From Flavobacterium sp. LHD-80 (GTDB taxonomy: Bacteria; Bacteroidota; Bacteroidia; Flavobacteriales; Flavobacteriaceae), in assembly GCF_030929605.1 (NCBI RefSeq), contig NZ_JAVFVS010000007.1, positions 62,001 through 126,000 on the forward strand: a stretch of DNA of 64,000 bases, in the 5' to 3' direction. Within the stretch, counting starts at the first letter, position 1, and each line of letters opens with the position of its first letter. A model generated the notes under the pieces. It saw only the letters and a program-made list of their open reading frames with translations, did no database searches and was not told where the DNA came from. The position numbers were made by a program, and so were the translations under genes. Of the stretch, positions 34,005-42,566 are shown piece after piece.

Positions 34005-35555
34005 ATGAGATTTAAGTACTGCCCAATTTTGCTCGTTATTTTTGCTCAAACAGCAATTTCTCAAAACAAAATAAATCTTTTTTCAGAAATCAATTATAGT
34101 TCGATTCCTGAAGTTTCGCTTGCTGATTATAAATCGGTTCAGGAAAGAGATTCAAAACTTCAGAACCCAAATATTGCTCTTGGAGTCGGAATTTCGGGCG
34201 GTGGTTCGCGTGCGCAGTTTTTTAGTATGGGTGTACTTTTGGGTTTGGAGGAAATTCAGGAAAGTGACTCCAAACGCAATTTTTTAAATGAAGTTGATTA
34301 TTTCTCGACTGTTTCTGGAGGCTGTTATTCGGCGGGATATTATTTAACGGTTTTGAAAAATAAATTGCAATACGATAATTGTTCTTTCAACGAATTTTAT
34401 TTTTCTAAGGCCGATGCTTATAAATCAGATGTGAACAAATCGGCTTCGCTTTTATCTCTTCTTAATAATAGTCGAAACGAAAAGGGCGAAAAAATTTCAA
34501 TGGCGCAAAGATTAGATTTTGAGGTTTTACAATACGACAGTGCAAATCCTGAAAACGAGAACAAGTTTAAAACTCAAATGCTTTTATCCGACTTTTTTAT
34601 TCCGAAAGAAAGCAAACTAAGTCCGAAGTTGCCTATAATGGTCGCAAATGGAACAGCATATAACAATGGCGAACGTTTTCCATTCATGCCGCATATCATT
34701 CATGCTTTGAAAATTCATGCTTCTTTGGCTCCAAATAAGGCATCACTTCCGCTTGACGGAAATCAAATAAATAATGGTTATGATTTTCCGTTGACATATG
34801 CTATAACGGCAAGTTCTGCATTTCCTGGTGTTCTTCCAAAAACTAAATTCGGAATCAAAAATCAGGATAAAATTTTATGTGTAATTGATGGCGGAGCATC
34901 GGATAATACGGGTTATGAAACGCTTATTGAATTGCTTCATAGCGATACTAAAGTTAAAGACAAAAACAAAAAAGCTTTGTTTATTGATTGTTTGGGACCG
35001 GGCAAAAAAGCTCCTTTTATAAATGACGAAAAAATCAGATTGCTTTCGCTGTTAGAAACGGCTTCTTTATATACGGTTCAAACGCGTTATATTACTTTTG
35101 AAAAAGATGTAGAAAATGTTTTGGATAAATATAAAATCCCGACTTCAAATTATCAGGTTATCGGATTTACAACTTTGCGAAATTATCTGTCCACATTAAA
35201 AAAAGACCAAGCGTACGAAGATTTGATAACGCAATTAAAAAATACCGATGATGAAGCAACAAGTTGGTTGAAACTTCATGATGATTTCAAATCACAGCTG
35301 ATTTCAAAATTCGGTTCTGAACATTTTAAAAAAGATAAAAATGGCGGGCTTGTACTTTCGAGCCTAAATCAAGAAACGTTTAAAAATTTTAGTGCCAGCG
35401 AACTTTTGATGTTATACGAATATGCTTCTCATGTTGAAACTAAGTTGAAAATATCTCCAGAAGAAAAGGAAATGTTGTTATTGGCCGGGCGCTTTGCGGT
35501 TTATATTAAAACGAATGAATTGAAAGCCTTGCTGGTAGAAAATAAAGGGTTTTAG
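34005..35555 (+). CDS. Exported patatin-like phospholipase
   Basis: 516 residues from the ATG at 34005, with a signal peptide (MRFKYCPILLVIFAQTAISQ); a TTG start at 33975 is possible but is inside the repeat arm. The patatin/cPLA2 dyad is visible: the oxyanion loop GVGISGGGSRA (61-70), the nucleophile Ser104 in STVSGGCYSAG and the acid Asp295 in VIDGGASDN. It should hydrolyse phospholipids or other acyl esters in the periplasm or outside. The C-terminal 200 residues (about 315-516) are helical and not assignable. It is monocistronic. Confidence 0.85.
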   Translation: MRFKYCPILLVIFAQTAISQNKINLFSEINYSSIPEVSLADYKSVQERDSKLQNPNIALGVGISGGGSRAQFFSMGVLLGLEEIQESDSKRNFLNEVDYFSTVSGGCYSAGYYLTVLKNKLQYDNCSFNEFYFSKADAYKSDVNKSASLLSLLNNSRNEKGEKISMAQRLDFEVLQYDSANPENENKFKTQMLLSDFFIPKESKLSPKLPIMVANGTAYNNGERFPFMPHIIHALKIHASLAPNKASLPLDGNQINNGYDFPLTYAITASSAFPGVLPKTKFGIKNQDKILCVIDGGASDNTGYETLIELLHSDTKVKDKNKKALFIDCLGPGKKAPFINDEKIRLLSLLETASLYTVQTRYITFEKDVENVLDKYKIPTSNYQVIGFTTLRNYLSTLKKDQAYEDLITQLKNTDDEATSWLKLHDDFKSQLISKFGSEHFKKDKNGGLVLSSLNQETFKNFSASELLMLYEYASHVETKLKISPEEKEMLLLAGRFAVYIKTNELKALLVENKGF

Positions 35556-35591
35556 ATTTCTAAAACAAAAAGGGCAATGCCAATTAAGGTT

Positions 35592-36074
35592 TTATCTTAA
35601 TTGAGCATTGTTAGAATGTGCATATTCAACTTGAATTTCTTTAATAGTTTCATCAAGTGCTACAATTTCGCTAAAAGCACCTTGAAGCATAGTTGCAGCT
35701 TTTGCTTCACCGTCTTTCGCTGTTAAAATGTCTATATTTATTTCAAAACCATCCATAGAAGTAATGCTGGTAGAAAACATTTCCAGTATCGTTTTTCTTA
35801 ATCCTTGGTCTGTATTTAACGGAGCTAAAAGCTCTACTGGTTTTTGTGCTTCTATTAATTTGTTTCTGGTTGCTTTAATCAGCGCCAGTAATTCTTTTTT
35901 TGATTCGGGTTTTCCAATAAAATTCAAACTTCCTTTTAAGAATTCCTCATTAGCTTGAAAAAGCTTTGTGTGAGCTTCGACGATTTGGTTATTATAGCTC
36001 TCTGTAGTTCTTTCGTTACAGCTGATAGATACTGAAGAAATAATAAATAAGAGTAGTAGGGTAATTTTTTTCAT
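35592..36074 (-). CDS. Lipoprotein of unknown function, four-helix-like
   Basis: 160 residues with a lipobox at Cys19 (SVSISCNERT). The mature part is helical (ESYNNQIVEAHTKLFQANEEFLKGSLNFIGKPESKKELLALIKATRNKLIEAQKPVELLAPLNTDQGLRKTILEMF...) and resembles the LIC11966-type or DUF-like helical bundle lipoproteins, with no recognisable active site. It converges with the patatin gene across 36 bases. Function unknown. Confidence 0.7.
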   Translation of the reverse strand: MKKITLLLLFIISSVSISCNERTTESYNNQIVEAHTKLFQANEEFLKGSLNFIGKPESKKELLALIKATRNKLIEAQKPVELLAPLNTDQGLRKTILEMFSTSITSMDGFEINIDILTAKDGEAKAATMLQGAFSEIVALDETIKEIQVEYAHSNNAQLR

Positions 36075-36275
36075 AGGTTTAATGGTGTAAATTAGTGTTA
36101 AAACAAATATATCAGAAATATTTGATTTTTAATCATATACGATGACTTAGGTGATTTTTCTATGAATTTACTTACGTATTTGTAATAATTATGTAAATCA
36201 TCGGGAAATTTATGTAACATGTCTGGAAAGCTTTAAAAGTAATTTAGCAGTATTAATTTTTAAAAGAAATCAAAC

Positions 36276-36695
36276 ATGAAAACTAGAAGCTTATTACTCG
36301 CCTTAATACTAAGTATTGGATTATTTACTACATCATGCAGCAATGATGATAATGAAGGGGAAACACTAATTCCATTAGAAGGAAAATGGGATCTTAGTAA
36401 AACAGGAACTGTTATAAATGGTACAGAAACATTGACTGATGCACCAGAAAATCAAAGTGGATGTAACAAAGATTATCTTGAATTAAAATTAGATAATACA
36501 GTAAATGTTGGAGATTATAGTTCAGCTGTAAGTGCTTGTGCGCTAACAGTTCAATCAGGAATTTATTCTAGATCACACAATAATTTAACGACTGTTATAA
36601 ATGGTGTGAGTAAAACACAGGATATCGTAAATCTAACTCTTAAAGAATTAAAAGTGAGAGATGCGGCTGGTGTTATCACAGTATACACGAGATAA
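36276..36695 (+). CDS. Lipocalin-like lipoprotein
   Basis: 139 residues with a lipobox at Cys21 (FTTSCSNDDNEGE). The mature part is one small beta-barrel: LEGKWDLSKTGTVINGTETL (the KWxLxxxG start of bacterial lipocalin-like domains) and DYLELKLDNTVNVGDYSS, ending in VRDAAGVITVYTR. These proteins are small exported lipoproteins common in Flavobacterium; the ligand is unknown. A terminator follows at 36739-36779. Confidence 0.75.
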   Translation: MKTRSLLLALILSIGLFTTSCSNDDNEGETLIPLEGKWDLSKTGTVINGTETLTDAPENQSGCNKDYLELKLDNTVNVGDYSSAVSACALTVQSGIYSRSHNNLTTVINGVSKTQDIVNLTLKELKVRDAAGVITVYTR

Positions 36696-36738
36696 ATTAT
36701 CAAAAACGTATTGTTGTTTCTGCTTTTTGAGACAACAT

Positions 36739-36779
36739 AAAACGGAAATGGCTTTTTTAAAAGTTGTTTCCGTTTTTTT
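36739..36779 (+). terminator. Terminator after the lipocalin-like gene
   Basis: The stem aaaacggaaa / tttccgtttt (36739-36748 with 36767-36776), with an 18-base loop and a T run, 44 bases after the stop. Confidence 0.75.
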
Positions 36780-36785
36780 ATTGTT

Positions 36786-36883
36786 TCGCAGAGATTCACA
36801 AAGGAAAAACACAAAGTCTCACGAAGATTTTAAAAGAAAAACTTTGTGAATGTCTGTGTAATCTTTGTGTGTCTCTGTGAAAT
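36786..36883. repeat. Inverted phased arms (acaaag / ctttgtg) ahead of serS
   Basis: The left arm 36786-36827 (cgcagaga/ttcacaaa/...acaaag) faces the right arm 36841-36883 (ctttgtg...ctttgtgtgtctctgtga). It follows the lipocalin terminator and precedes the serS promoter. Confidence 0.65.
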
Positions 36884-36930
36884 AACTTTTTTCCCCACAA
36901 ACTTTGTCTTAATCTTAGGAAACATTTCCT

Positions 36931-36938
36931 TAAATTTG
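36931..36938 (+). promoter_or_regulatory. Bacteroidetes -7 box for serS
   Basis: TAAATTTG matches TAnnTTTG and sits 41 bases before the serS ATG. A TTTG at 36903-36906 is at an untypically long spacing (24 bases), so the -33 element is uncertain. Confidence 0.45.
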
Positions 36939-36979
36939 CTTCCATTATAAAAAAATACAATAGTTACAAAAATCAAGCT

Positions 36980-38251
36980 ATGTTACAAATCGCATTTATT
37001 AGAGAAAATCAAGAGAAAGTAATCAAGGCTTTAGCAAAACGAAATATCGATGCTAAAAGCGTTGTTGAAGAGGTGGTGCAATTAGATGAAAACCGTCGTG
37101 CTGCGCAAGTAGAATTAGACAATGTTTTATCTGAATCTAATAAATTATCCAAAGATATTGGTGAGCTAATGAAAGCTGGCGAGAAATCTAAAGCAGCTAT
37201 TTTAAAAGAAAAAACAGTTTCGTTAAAAGAAAAAAGCAAAGAACTTGGCGAAAAAGCCGAAGCTCTTGCTGTTGAATTGACAAACAAATTATATACTTTA
37301 CCAAATCTTCCTGCTGATATTGTTCCAGAAGGAAAAACTCCAGACGATAACTTAAATGTTTTTGAAGAAGGAGAAATTCCAGTTTTGCACGAAGGCGCGC
37401 AACCTCACTGGGAATTGGTAAAAAAATATGATATTATTGATTTTGAGCTTGGTGTAAAAATTACTGGTGCTGGTTTTCCTGTTTACAAAGGAAAAGGTGC
37501 TCGTTTACAGCGTGCGTTAATCAATTATTTTTTAGATAAAAATACTGCTGCAGGATATAATGAAGTTCAGGTGCCGCATTTGGTAAACGAAGCGTCAGGA
37601 TTTGGAACAGGACAATTGCCAGATAAAGAAGGACAAATGTATCATTCAACAATTGATGATTTATATTTGATTCCAACTGCTGAGGTTCCAGTTACGAATT
37701 TATTCCGTGATGTTATTTTGAACGAAAGCGAATTGCCAGTTTTACATACGGCTTATACGCCATGTTTCCGTCGTGAAGCGGGTTCTTACGGAGCTCACGT
37801 GCGCGGATTAAACCGTTTGCACCAATTTGATAAAGTTGAAATCGTACGTATCGAACATCCAGAGAAATCATACGAAGCTCTTGATGGAATGGTTGAGCAC
37901 GTTAAAAATATTCTTCAGGAATTGAAATTGCCTTATAGAATTTTACGTCTTTGCGGAGGCGATATGGGATTCACATCGGCTTTGACTTATGATTTTGAAG
38001 TATTTTCTACAGCACAGGATCGTTGGTTAGAAATCAGTTCGGTTTCTAACTTCGAAACTTTTCAAGCAAACCGTTTGAAATTACGTTTCAAAGACAAAGA
38101 TGGTAAAAACCAATTGGCGCATACTTTGAACGGAAGTTCATTGGCTTTGCCTAGAGTTTTGGCCGGAATTTTAGAAAATTACCAAACGCCAGAAGGAATT
38201 GTAATACCAGAAGTTTTACGTCCGTACTGCGGATTTGATATTATAAACTAA
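36980..38251 (+). CDS. serS: Seryl-tRNA synthetase
   Basis: 423 residues, a class II aminoacyl-tRNA synthetase. The N-terminal long coiled-coil arm that holds the tRNA variable loop covers about 30-100 (VVQLDENRRAAQVELDNVLSESNKLSKDIGELMK). The catalytic domain includes the motif 2 region TPCFRREAGSYGAHVRGLNRLHQFDKVE (about 258-285) and motif 3 NGSSLALPRVLAGILENYQTPEG (about 384-406). The length is normal. It is separated from lgt by a palindrome that may terminate it. Selenocysteine-type fusions are absent. Confidence 0.96.
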   Translation: MLQIAFIRENQEKVIKALAKRNIDAKSVVEEVVQLDENRRAAQVELDNVLSESNKLSKDIGELMKAGEKSKAAILKEKTVSLKEKSKELGEKAEALAVELTNKLYTLPNLPADIVPEGKTPDDNLNVFEEGEIPVLHEGAQPHWELVKKYDIIDFELGVKITGAGFPVYKGKGARLQRALINYFLDKNTAAGYNEVQVPHLVNEASGFGTGQLPDKEGQMYHSTIDDLYLIPTAEVPVTNLFRDVILNESELPVLHTAYTPCFRREAGSYGAHVRGLNRLHQFDKVEIVRIEHPEKSYEALDGMVEHVKNILQELKLPYRILRLCGGDMGFTSALTYDFEVFSTAQDRWLEISSVSNFETFQANRLKLRFKDKDGKNQLAHTLNGSSLALPRVLAGILENYQTPEGIVIPEVLRPYCGFDIIN

Positions 38252-38273
38252 ATTTTTCGTAATTTAGGGAATT

Positions 38274-38305
38274 AAACCTAACAGGTTTAAAAACCTGTTA
38301 GGTTT
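38274..38305. repeat. 32-nt perfect palindrome after serS (aacaggtt family)
   Basis: aaacctaacaggttt / aaacctgttaggttt, a self-complementary element 22 bases after the serS stop. It shares the core acaggttttaaaacctgt with the palindrome after ssb (16694-16726). It probably folds into a terminator-like hairpin, but the flanking T tract is short. Confidence 0.7.
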
Positions 38306-38338
38306 CTTAGTTTTAATAATGAGCATATATAAAATAAT

Positions 38339-39163
38339 ATGAGTGCAATTTTAAATTGGAATGTAGATCCTGTAATCGTAATGATTACCGACAGTTTTCC
38401 TTTGAAATATTATGGAGCTCTTTTTGCGTCTGGACTTTTATTAGGCTATTATATTGTCAGAAATATTTATAAAAAAGAAAATATTTCCATAGAAAACCTG
38501 GACAGTTTGTTGGTTTATGTAATTGTGGGAACAATTTTGGGCGCTCGATTGGGACATTGTTTTTTTTATGAGTATGAATATTTTCTGCAACATCCAATAG
38601 AAATACTTTTACCAATTCAAAAGATTGGTGGCGTTTATAAATTTGTTGGTTTTCAAGGTTTGGCAAGTCATGGCGGAACAATAGGTGTTTTAATTGCGAT
38701 GATTTTATATTGCAGAAAATACAAAGTGAAGTTTTTATGGCTTTTGGACCGAATGGCGATTGGAGTTCCTGTTACAGGCGCTTTCATCAGATTTGGAAAT
38801 TTTATGAATTCTGAAATTTATGGAAAACCTACTAATGGAAATTGGGGTGTCGTTTTTCAGAGAGATGATTTAATTCCGAGACATCCAACGCAATTATACG
38901 AAGCATTTGCATATTTGTTGATTTTTGGAATTTTATTTTGGATGTATAAATCAGATAAAATAAAGCAAACAAACGGATTATTATTTGGAACTTTTTTGAC
39001 GTTATTGTTTTTGGCTCGATTTATAATTGAATTTTTTAAGGAAAATCAGGAGTCTTTTGAAAATAGTATGATTATTAATATGGGGCAAATTTTAAGTATT
39101 CCTTTTATTTTAATTGGATTAACTTTGATTGTCTGGAAATCAAGAACTGAAATTAGAGGATAG
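38339..39163 (+). CDS. lgt: Prolipoprotein diacylglyceryl transferase
   Basis: 274 residues, an inner-membrane enzyme that moves a diacylglyceryl group from phosphatidylglycerol to the lipobox cysteine of prelipoproteins. About seven transmembrane helices. The family blocks GARLGHCFFYE (68-78), GLASHGGTIG (107-116; His111 region) and FIRFGNFMNSEIYG (149-162) are intact. It serves the many lipoproteins in this window (31654, 35592, 36276, 51424, 60810). It is followed by a 7-nt repeat array, not a terminator. Confidence 0.95.
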   Translation: MSAILNWNVDPVIVMITDSFPLKYYGALFASGLLLGYYIVRNIYKKENISIENLDSLLVYVIVGTILGARLGHCFFYEYEYFLQHPIEILLPIQKIGGVYKFVGFQGLASHGGTIGVLIAMILYCRKYKVKFLWLLDRMAIGVPVTGAFIRFGNFMNSEIYGKPTNGNWGVVFQRDDLIPRHPTQLYEAFAYLLIFGILFWMYKSDKIKQTNGLLFGTFLTLLFLARFIIEFFKENQESFENSMIINMGQILSIPFILIGLTLIVWKSRTEIRG

Positions 39164-39165
39164 TT

Positions 39166-39273
39166 TTCAGTGTTCAGTGTTCAGTGTTCAGTCGCAGTAT
39201 TCGGTCGCAGTGTAAAACTGCAAACTGCAAACTGCAAACTGCAAACTGCAAACTGAACACTGAACACTGAAAA
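39166..39273. repeat. 7-nt phased tandem repeats in inverted arms, cagtgtt / aaactgc
   Basis: The left arm 39166-39192 is four units of cagtgtt. The right arm about 39215-39273 is six aaactgc units followed by acactga units. The arms are partly complementary (acactga against tcagtgt) and form a long hairpin with a 22-base loop. It fills the spacer between lgt and the TPR gene, where copies probably expand and contract by slippage. Confidence 0.85.
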
Positions 39274-39294
39274 CGTGACTAAAAAAACTGAAAT

Positions 39295-41076
39295 ATGAAA
39301 AACATCTTTATCTATATCGTTTTGCTATGGTCAAGTCTTACATTTTCTCAAAATGAGCAATTGGCTCAATATTACTTTGATAAAGGCGATTTCGAAAAAG
39401 CAAAAGTCAGTTATGAAGAGCTTTTGACAAGCGCGCCATCTAATACCCAATATTTTTTAAGATTAGTCGACTGTTATCAGCAATTACAGCAATATTCAGT
39501 AGCTGAAAAAGCGATTCAAGATCGTTATAATAAATACAAACAAGGCGTTTTTTTGGTAGAATTGGGATACAATTATCAATTGCAAAAAAATGAATCAAAG
39601 GCCAGAAGTTTTTACGATCAGGCAATCGAAAAAATTAAAGCAAACCCAAATGATGTTTACGGAATTGGAAATTCATTCGAGAAAAAAGTATTGCTGGAAT
39701 ATGCCCTAAAAGCCTATCAAACTGCAATGCAAATTCAGCCGAATTACAATTTCAACTTCCAAATCGGAATGTTATACGGTCAATTGGGCAGAACCGATGA
39801 AATGATCGATCTTTTGTTGACAGAATCCTATAAAAATCCGCAGAATGCTAATTTAATTCAGACACAGTTATCGCGTTTCATGAATGGCGAAACAGATAAT
39901 ACGGCTTTTAAAGATGCCATGCGAAAAGCCTTGATTTTAAAAACGCAAAAAGATCAGGATGTTTTTTGGAATCATTATTTGAGTTGGTTTTACGTACAGC
40001 AAAAAGAGTTTGGAAAAGCTTTTATTCAGGAAAAAGCAATATATAAACGCGAGCCTGAATCGCTTTCAAGTATTGTCAATTTGAGTCAGTTTGCATTGAA
40101 GGAAGATGATACTGAAACTGCTGCAGAAATTCTGAATTTCATTCTTTTAAATACCAAAGATTTAGATTTGTTGATTCAGACGAATTACTATTTGATGGAA
40201 ATCAAAATAGAAAAAGCACAGGAAAAAGATTATCCTGCAATTGATGCTGAGTTACAGCAATTACTGACAACTTACGAAGTAACTCCTTTTACCTTATCTT
40301 TGCAATTGATTAAAGCGCATTTTGCAGCTTTTAATTTAAAAAACCCAGAAGAAGGCATTGCGATTGTTAAGCACGCTTTAGAGCTAAATTTGAACGATTA
40401 TCAGGAAGCTGATGCCAAAATGGAATTGGGAGATATTTTGCTTTTGCAGGAAAAATTCAATCAGGCGCTTATTTATTATTCGCAGATTCAATTGGATTTA
40501 AAGAATGATGTAATGGCGCACGAAGCCAGTTTAAAAGCAGCAAAAACGAGTTATTACAAAACCGATTTTGAGTGGGCTTTAAAGCAGTTCAAAGAATTGA
40601 AATCGGCAAACACGCAATTGATTGCAAATGATGCTCTTGAGTATTTTTTACTGATTAATGATAATACAGTCGCCGATTTGACACAAACGGCGTTAAAACA
40701 GTTTGCCAAAGGTGATTTTTTAATTTATCAGAATAAAAAACAAGAAGCCATTACACAATTTCAGAACATTCTGAAAACCTATAAAGGCCAGGAAATTGAA
40801 GCTGTTACAATGTTGCGTTTAGGTAAAATATATGAAAGCCAGAAAGATTTTAATTCGGCTTTAAGCCAATACCAGCAGATAATTGACAATCATAGTGACG
40901 GAATTTACGTTGATGAAGCATTGTTCTTCTCTGCAGAAATTTACAACGATGAATTGCACGATATAGAAAAAGCAAAGCCTTTGTATGAAAAGGTAATTTT
41001 TAACCATCAAGACAGTATTTACTTTGTTGATGCCAGAAAAAAATACCGAGAATTAAGAGGAGATAAGAATTTATAA
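39295..41076 (+). CDS. Exported tetratricopeptide-repeat protein
   Basis: 593 residues with a signal peptide (MKNIFIYIVLLWSSLTFSQN). TPR units recur through the whole protein, e.g. AQYYFDKGDFEKAKVSYEELLTSAPSN (about 24-50), GYNYQLQKNESKARSFYDQAI and MLRLGKIYESQKDFNSALSQYQQIIDNHSDG near the end (about 505-540). It should act as a periplasmic scaffold. The partner is unknown. It is separated from lgt by the 7-nt repeat array and from DUF4286 by a 149-base spacer that ends in a CTTAG-type array. Confidence 0.85.
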   Translation: MKNIFIYIVLLWSSLTFSQNEQLAQYYFDKGDFEKAKVSYEELLTSAPSNTQYFLRLVDCYQQLQQYSVAEKAIQDRYNKYKQGVFLVELGYNYQLQKNESKARSFYDQAIEKIKANPNDVYGIGNSFEKKVLLEYALKAYQTAMQIQPNYNFNFQIGMLYGQLGRTDEMIDLLLTESYKNPQNANLIQTQLSRFMNGETDNTAFKDAMRKALILKTQKDQDVFWNHYLSWFYVQQKEFGKAFIQEKAIYKREPESLSSIVNLSQFALKEDDTETAAEILNFILLNTKDLDLLIQTNYYLMEIKIEKAQEKDYPAIDAELQQLLTTYEVTPFTLSLQLIKAHFAAFNLKNPEEGIAIVKHALELNLNDYQEADAKMELGDILLLQEKFNQALIYYSQIQLDLKNDVMAHEASLKAAKTSYYKTDFEWALKQFKELKSANTQLIANDALEYFLLINDNTVADLTQTALKQFAKGDFLIYQNKKQEAITQFQNILKTYKGQEIEAVTMLRLGKIYESQKDFNSALSQYQQIIDNHSDGIYVDEALFFSAEIYNDELHDIEKAKPLYEKVIFNHQDSIYFVDARKKYRELRGDKNL

Positions 41077-41183
41077 TTTGGTTTAATCGGTTAATCGTTT
41101 AACTGTGTAATCGAATAAAAGATTTAAAAAAGAATTAGTAATATGAAGATTTGCATAAGATTTTAAGAATCAAAAGTAAAAAA

Positions 41184-41219
41184 CTTAGCCTCTTAGAACC
41201 TTAGTATCTCAGAACCTTT
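41184..41219. repeat. CTTAG-type 8-nt array just upstream of the DUF4286 gene
   Basis: cttagcct/cttagaac/cttagtat/ctcagaac, ending 6 bases before the DUF4286 ATG at 41226. There is no opposite arm here. The same placement, directly ahead of a start codon, is seen at 52588-52624. Confidence 0.75.
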
Positions 41220-41225
41220 AAAAAA

Positions 41226-41537
41226 ATGATTATTTACAATATAACTACCAATATACACGAAAGCGTTCACGACCAATGGTTGAAATGGATGCAGGAAAAA
41301 CATATTCCAGAAATTCTGGCAACAGAAAAATTTTCATCGGCACGAATTGTGAAAGTTTTGGTTGAAGAAGAAATGGGAGGAATTACGTATTCGGTTCAAT
41401 ATACAACAGACAGTAAAGATACTCTTGAAAAATATTATCTTGAAGATCAGCCAAAATTCGACAGAGAAGCACTGGAATTATTTGCAGATAAAATGCTTTC
41501 TTTTAGAACCGAATTGGAAGTTATTTCAGAACATTAA
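41226..41537 (+). CDS. DUF4286 family protein
   Basis: 103 residues matching DUF4286, a small ferredoxin-like-fold family conserved in Bacteroidetes. Blocks: MIIYNITTNIHESVHDQWLKWMQEKHIPEILATEKFSSARIVKVL and GGITYSVQYTTDSKDTLEKYYLEDQPKFDREALELFADKMLSFRTELEVI. The family is of unknown function; the pattern is similar to small antibiotic monooxygenase-like dimers. It lies upstream of rsmA, on the same strand but with its own likely promoter region between. Confidence 0.85.
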   Translation: MIIYNITTNIHESVHDQWLKWMQEKHIPEILATEKFSSARIVKVLVEEEMGGITYSVQYTTDSKDTLEKYYLEDQPKFDREALELFADKMLSFRTELEVISEH

Positions 41538-41721
41538 TTAGTTCTCAGTCTCAGTCTCGGTTTTCAGTTTTCATAAAACAGAATTGCCCGTAGATTTGGC
41601 TGATTAAACAGATTTGCACAGATTTATTGATTTAGAATTAGTGTCAATTTGTGAAATTCGTGGCAAAAGAATATAAAGCTTTGTGACTTTGAGTCTTTAT
41701 GACAAAAAAAGTGAAATAAGC

Positions 41722-41753
41722 TTTGACCCGTAGCATCAAAAAGAATACTTTTG
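41722..41753 (+). promoter_or_regulatory. Promoter of rsmA-mgtE (TTTG-N20-TACTTTTG)
   Basis: TTTG at 41722-41725 and TACTTTTG at 41746-41753 match the Bacteroidetes -33 and -7 boxes, with a 20-base spacer. The -7 box ends 28 bases before the rsmA ATG at 41781. It is the best-looking full promoter in the window. Confidence 0.6.
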
Positions 41754-41780
41754 CGCCCTCGTGGCAAAACAAGTAAGAAA

Positions 41781-42566
41781 ATGGAAAAAGTAAAAGCCAA
41801 AAAACATTTAGGACAGCATTTCCTTAAAGACGAAAGCATCGCAAAAGCAATTGCCGATACTTTGACTTTTAAGGGATATGATGAGGTGCTTGAAATAGGG
41901 CCAGGGATGGGTGTGCTTACTAAATATTTACTTGACAAGCCTGTTCATACACGAGTGATCGAAATTGATACAGAATCTGTTGCGTATCTAGATGCGAATT
42001 ACCCAAAATTAAAAGACAATATCATTTCAGAAGACTTTCTGAAATACAATATAAATCAGATTTACGAAAACAAACAGTTTGCTATAATTGGCAATTTCCC
42101 ATATAATATTTCTTCTCAAATTGTTTTTAGAACGCTTGAGTTTAGAGATCAAATTCCTGAATTTTCAGGAATGTTTCAAAAGGAAGTTGCAGAGCGAATC
42201 TGTGAAAAAAAAGGATCAAAAACCTACGGAATCTTGTCTGTGCTGGCACAGGCTTTCTATGATACTGAGTATTTGTTTACTGTAAGCGAAAATGTTTTTA
42301 TTCCTCCGCCCAAGGTCAAGTCGGGTGTGATGAAAATGACCCGAAAGGAAGATTATAGTCTTCCTTGTGGTGAAAAGTTATTTTTTACGGTTGTAAAAAC
42401 GGCTTTTCAACAAAGACGAAAAACATTACGTAACAGTTTGAAAACATTAAATTTATCAGATAATTTGCGAGAAGACACTATCTTTGATAAACGTCCTGAG
42501 CAGCTTAGCGTTGACGAATTTATTGTTTTGACTCAAAAAATAGAAGCCGATGGAGTTCAAAGTTAG
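41781..42566 (+). CDS. rsmA: 16S rRNA dimethyladenosine transferase
   Basis: 261 residues from the ATG at 41781; the reading frame extends to 41751, inside the promoter, and is rejected. It is the KsgA enzyme that dimethylates the two adjacent adenines near the 3' end of 16S rRNA. It carries the [13 protein letters not shown] start, the SAM motif [10 protein letters not shown] (38-47), the acidic motif after beta-2 (RVIEIDTES) and the catalytic NFPY motif (105-108). Its end overlaps the mgtE start by 17 bases, so both are translated from one mRNA. Confidence 0.95.
   Translation: MEKVKAKKHLGQHFLKDESIAKAIADTLTFKGYDEVLEIGPGMGVLTKYLLDKPVHTRVIEIDTESVAYLDANYPKLKDNIISEDFLKYNINQIYENKQFAIIGNFPYNISSQIVFRTLEFRDQIPEFSGMFQKEVAERICEKKGSKTYGILSVLAQAFYDTEYLFTVSENVFIPPPKVKSGVMKMTRKEDYSLPCGEKLFFTVVKTAFQQRRKTLRNSLKTLNLSDNLREDTIFDKRPEQLSVDEFIVLTQKIEADGVQS

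Noticed and set aside
36786..36883. Leader peptide or T-box ahead of serS
   Set aside because: It is a phased inverted repeat typical of the other spacers, with no T-box sequence.
39166..39273. CRISPR array
   Set aside because: The units are 7 nt with no spacers, and no cas gene is in the window. It is a simple tandem repeat.
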